Assembly (NCBI GenBank): GCA_022709605.1
Contig: JAKLIM010000207.1
Coordinates: forward strand, 1-6,755
Source of the DNA: Bacteroidota bacterium
Lineage (GTDB): Bacteria; Bacteroidota; Bacteroidia; Bacteroidales; Paludibacteraceae
DNA: 6,755 nucleotides
Direction of reading: 5' to 3'
Of the stretch, positions 6,348 to 6,755 are shown one piece after another (within the stretch, counting starts at the first letter, position 1; every line of letters begins with the position of its first letter). Below the pieces are notes generated by a model that ran no database searches, had not been told where the DNA came from, and worked only from the letters and a program-made list of their open reading frames with translations. A program made the position numbers and the translations under genes.

Positions 6348-6755
6348 TTATCTTTTCCAAAATACGGGTGTAAATATCAGCAGAACTGTAAATATTTCTA
6401 AACGACCTATTAACATAATAATTGATAAAAACCATTTAGAAATATCGGGTAAATGGGAAAAATTGTAAGCAGGTCCAATATTTCCTAATCCCGGTCCCAC
6501 ATCACTCAGGCAGGTAATCATGCCGCTAAACGATTCTATATAACCTAAGCCACTGATACTCAAAAGAGTTGATCCTGCAAAAATTATTATAAAGTATAAT
6601 AAAGCAAATGCAAGCACCCTTGCAATCACTTCATCTCCCACAACATGTTGATTATATCGCACCGGAAATACTGCATTAGGATGAATAAAGCGTGTAAATT
6701 CGTAATAAGTATATTTGAAAACCAACAATACACGAACTACTTTCATACCACCGGC
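6348..6755 (-). CDS. trkH: Second TrkH-family K+ uptake subunit, C-terminal part (cut by window edge)
   Basis: The last 135 codons of a second TrkH are present; the reading frame stays open to the window end, so the apparent ATG at 6746 is an internal methionine (AGGMKVVR, matching SGGIKMIR of the other copy). Aligned without gaps to the complete paralogue downstream, 78 of 134 residues are identical by my count. Retained features are the lysine after the GG pair in repeat-three helix two, the cytoplasmic HPNA loop, the fourth filter loop CLSDVGPGLG with its key glycine, the SKWFLS segment, the conserved arginine in IGRLEIFT and the C-terminal FWKR. The clear difference is Ser-Asp in place of Gly-Gly just before the filter glycine. 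Nothing in the visible part suggests a pseudogene. The first three filter loops, the start and any adjacent trkA lie outside the window. Confidence 0.94.
   Translation of the reverse strand, partial: AGGMKVVRVLLVFKYTYYEFTRFIHPNAVFPVRYNQHVVGDEVIARVLAFALLYFIIIFAGSTLLSISGLGYIESFSGMITCLSDVGPGLGNIGPAYNFSHLPDISKWFLSIIMLIGRLEIFTVLLIFTPVFWKR

Noticed and set aside
6193..6435. Minus-strand open frame of 80 codons spanning the trkH spacer
   Set aside because: It overlaps the conserved C-terminus of the upstream trkH in another frame, and its translation has no domain-like pattern. The spacer part contains promoter elements instead.
6348..6746. Upstream trkH copy as a truncated gene starting at the ATG at 6746
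   Set aside because: The frame continues open to the window end with residues (AGG) that align to the complete copy, so the truncation is due to the window edge.

Overview
The window looks like ordinary chromosome from a Bacteroidota bacterium, perhaps Bacteroidales or Marinilabiliales; the family-level guess is weak. Three things support the phylum: AT-rich spacers, no Shine-Dalgarno sequence before any start, and matches to the Bacteroidota -7 promoter element TAnnTTTG upstream of every gene whose start is visible. All genes are on the minus strand, so transcription runs from high to low coordinates.

In transcription order the layout is as follows. At 6348-6755 is the C-terminal third of a TrkH-type potassium transporter subunit that begins outside the window. 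A 182-bp spacer (6166-6347) carries two candidate promoters and a long AT-rich inverted repeat. A complete second TrkH paralogue (4696-6165) follows and ends at a strong hairpin terminator (4637-4670). Next is a small secreted protein of unknown function (3946-4524). A 273-bp spacer (3673-3945) holds a cluster of purine-rich short direct repeats and the best promoter of the window. Then come a UvrD/PcrA-type DNA helicase (1327-3672) and recA (172-1194), which ends at a perfect 10-bp hairpin terminator (114-139). The first eight codons of a further minus-strand gene may lie at 1-24.

Two functional themes are visible. The two TrkH paralogues form a tandem pair for K+ uptake; the regulatory partner TrkA is not in the window and may lie beyond the right edge. 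The helicase and RecA are adjacent, share a strand and are not separated by an obvious terminator. They belong to the same recombination/repair process, although recA has its own promoter candidate. The secreted protein between the two blocks has no evident link to either.

I found no mobile element, CRISPR array, tRNA or rRNA gene, toxin-antitoxin pair or defence system. Most of the window is conserved housekeeping sequence. The unusual parts are the trkH duplication, the repeat cluster at 3765-3926 and the structured spacer between the two trkH genes. I see no clear evidence of an undescribed system.
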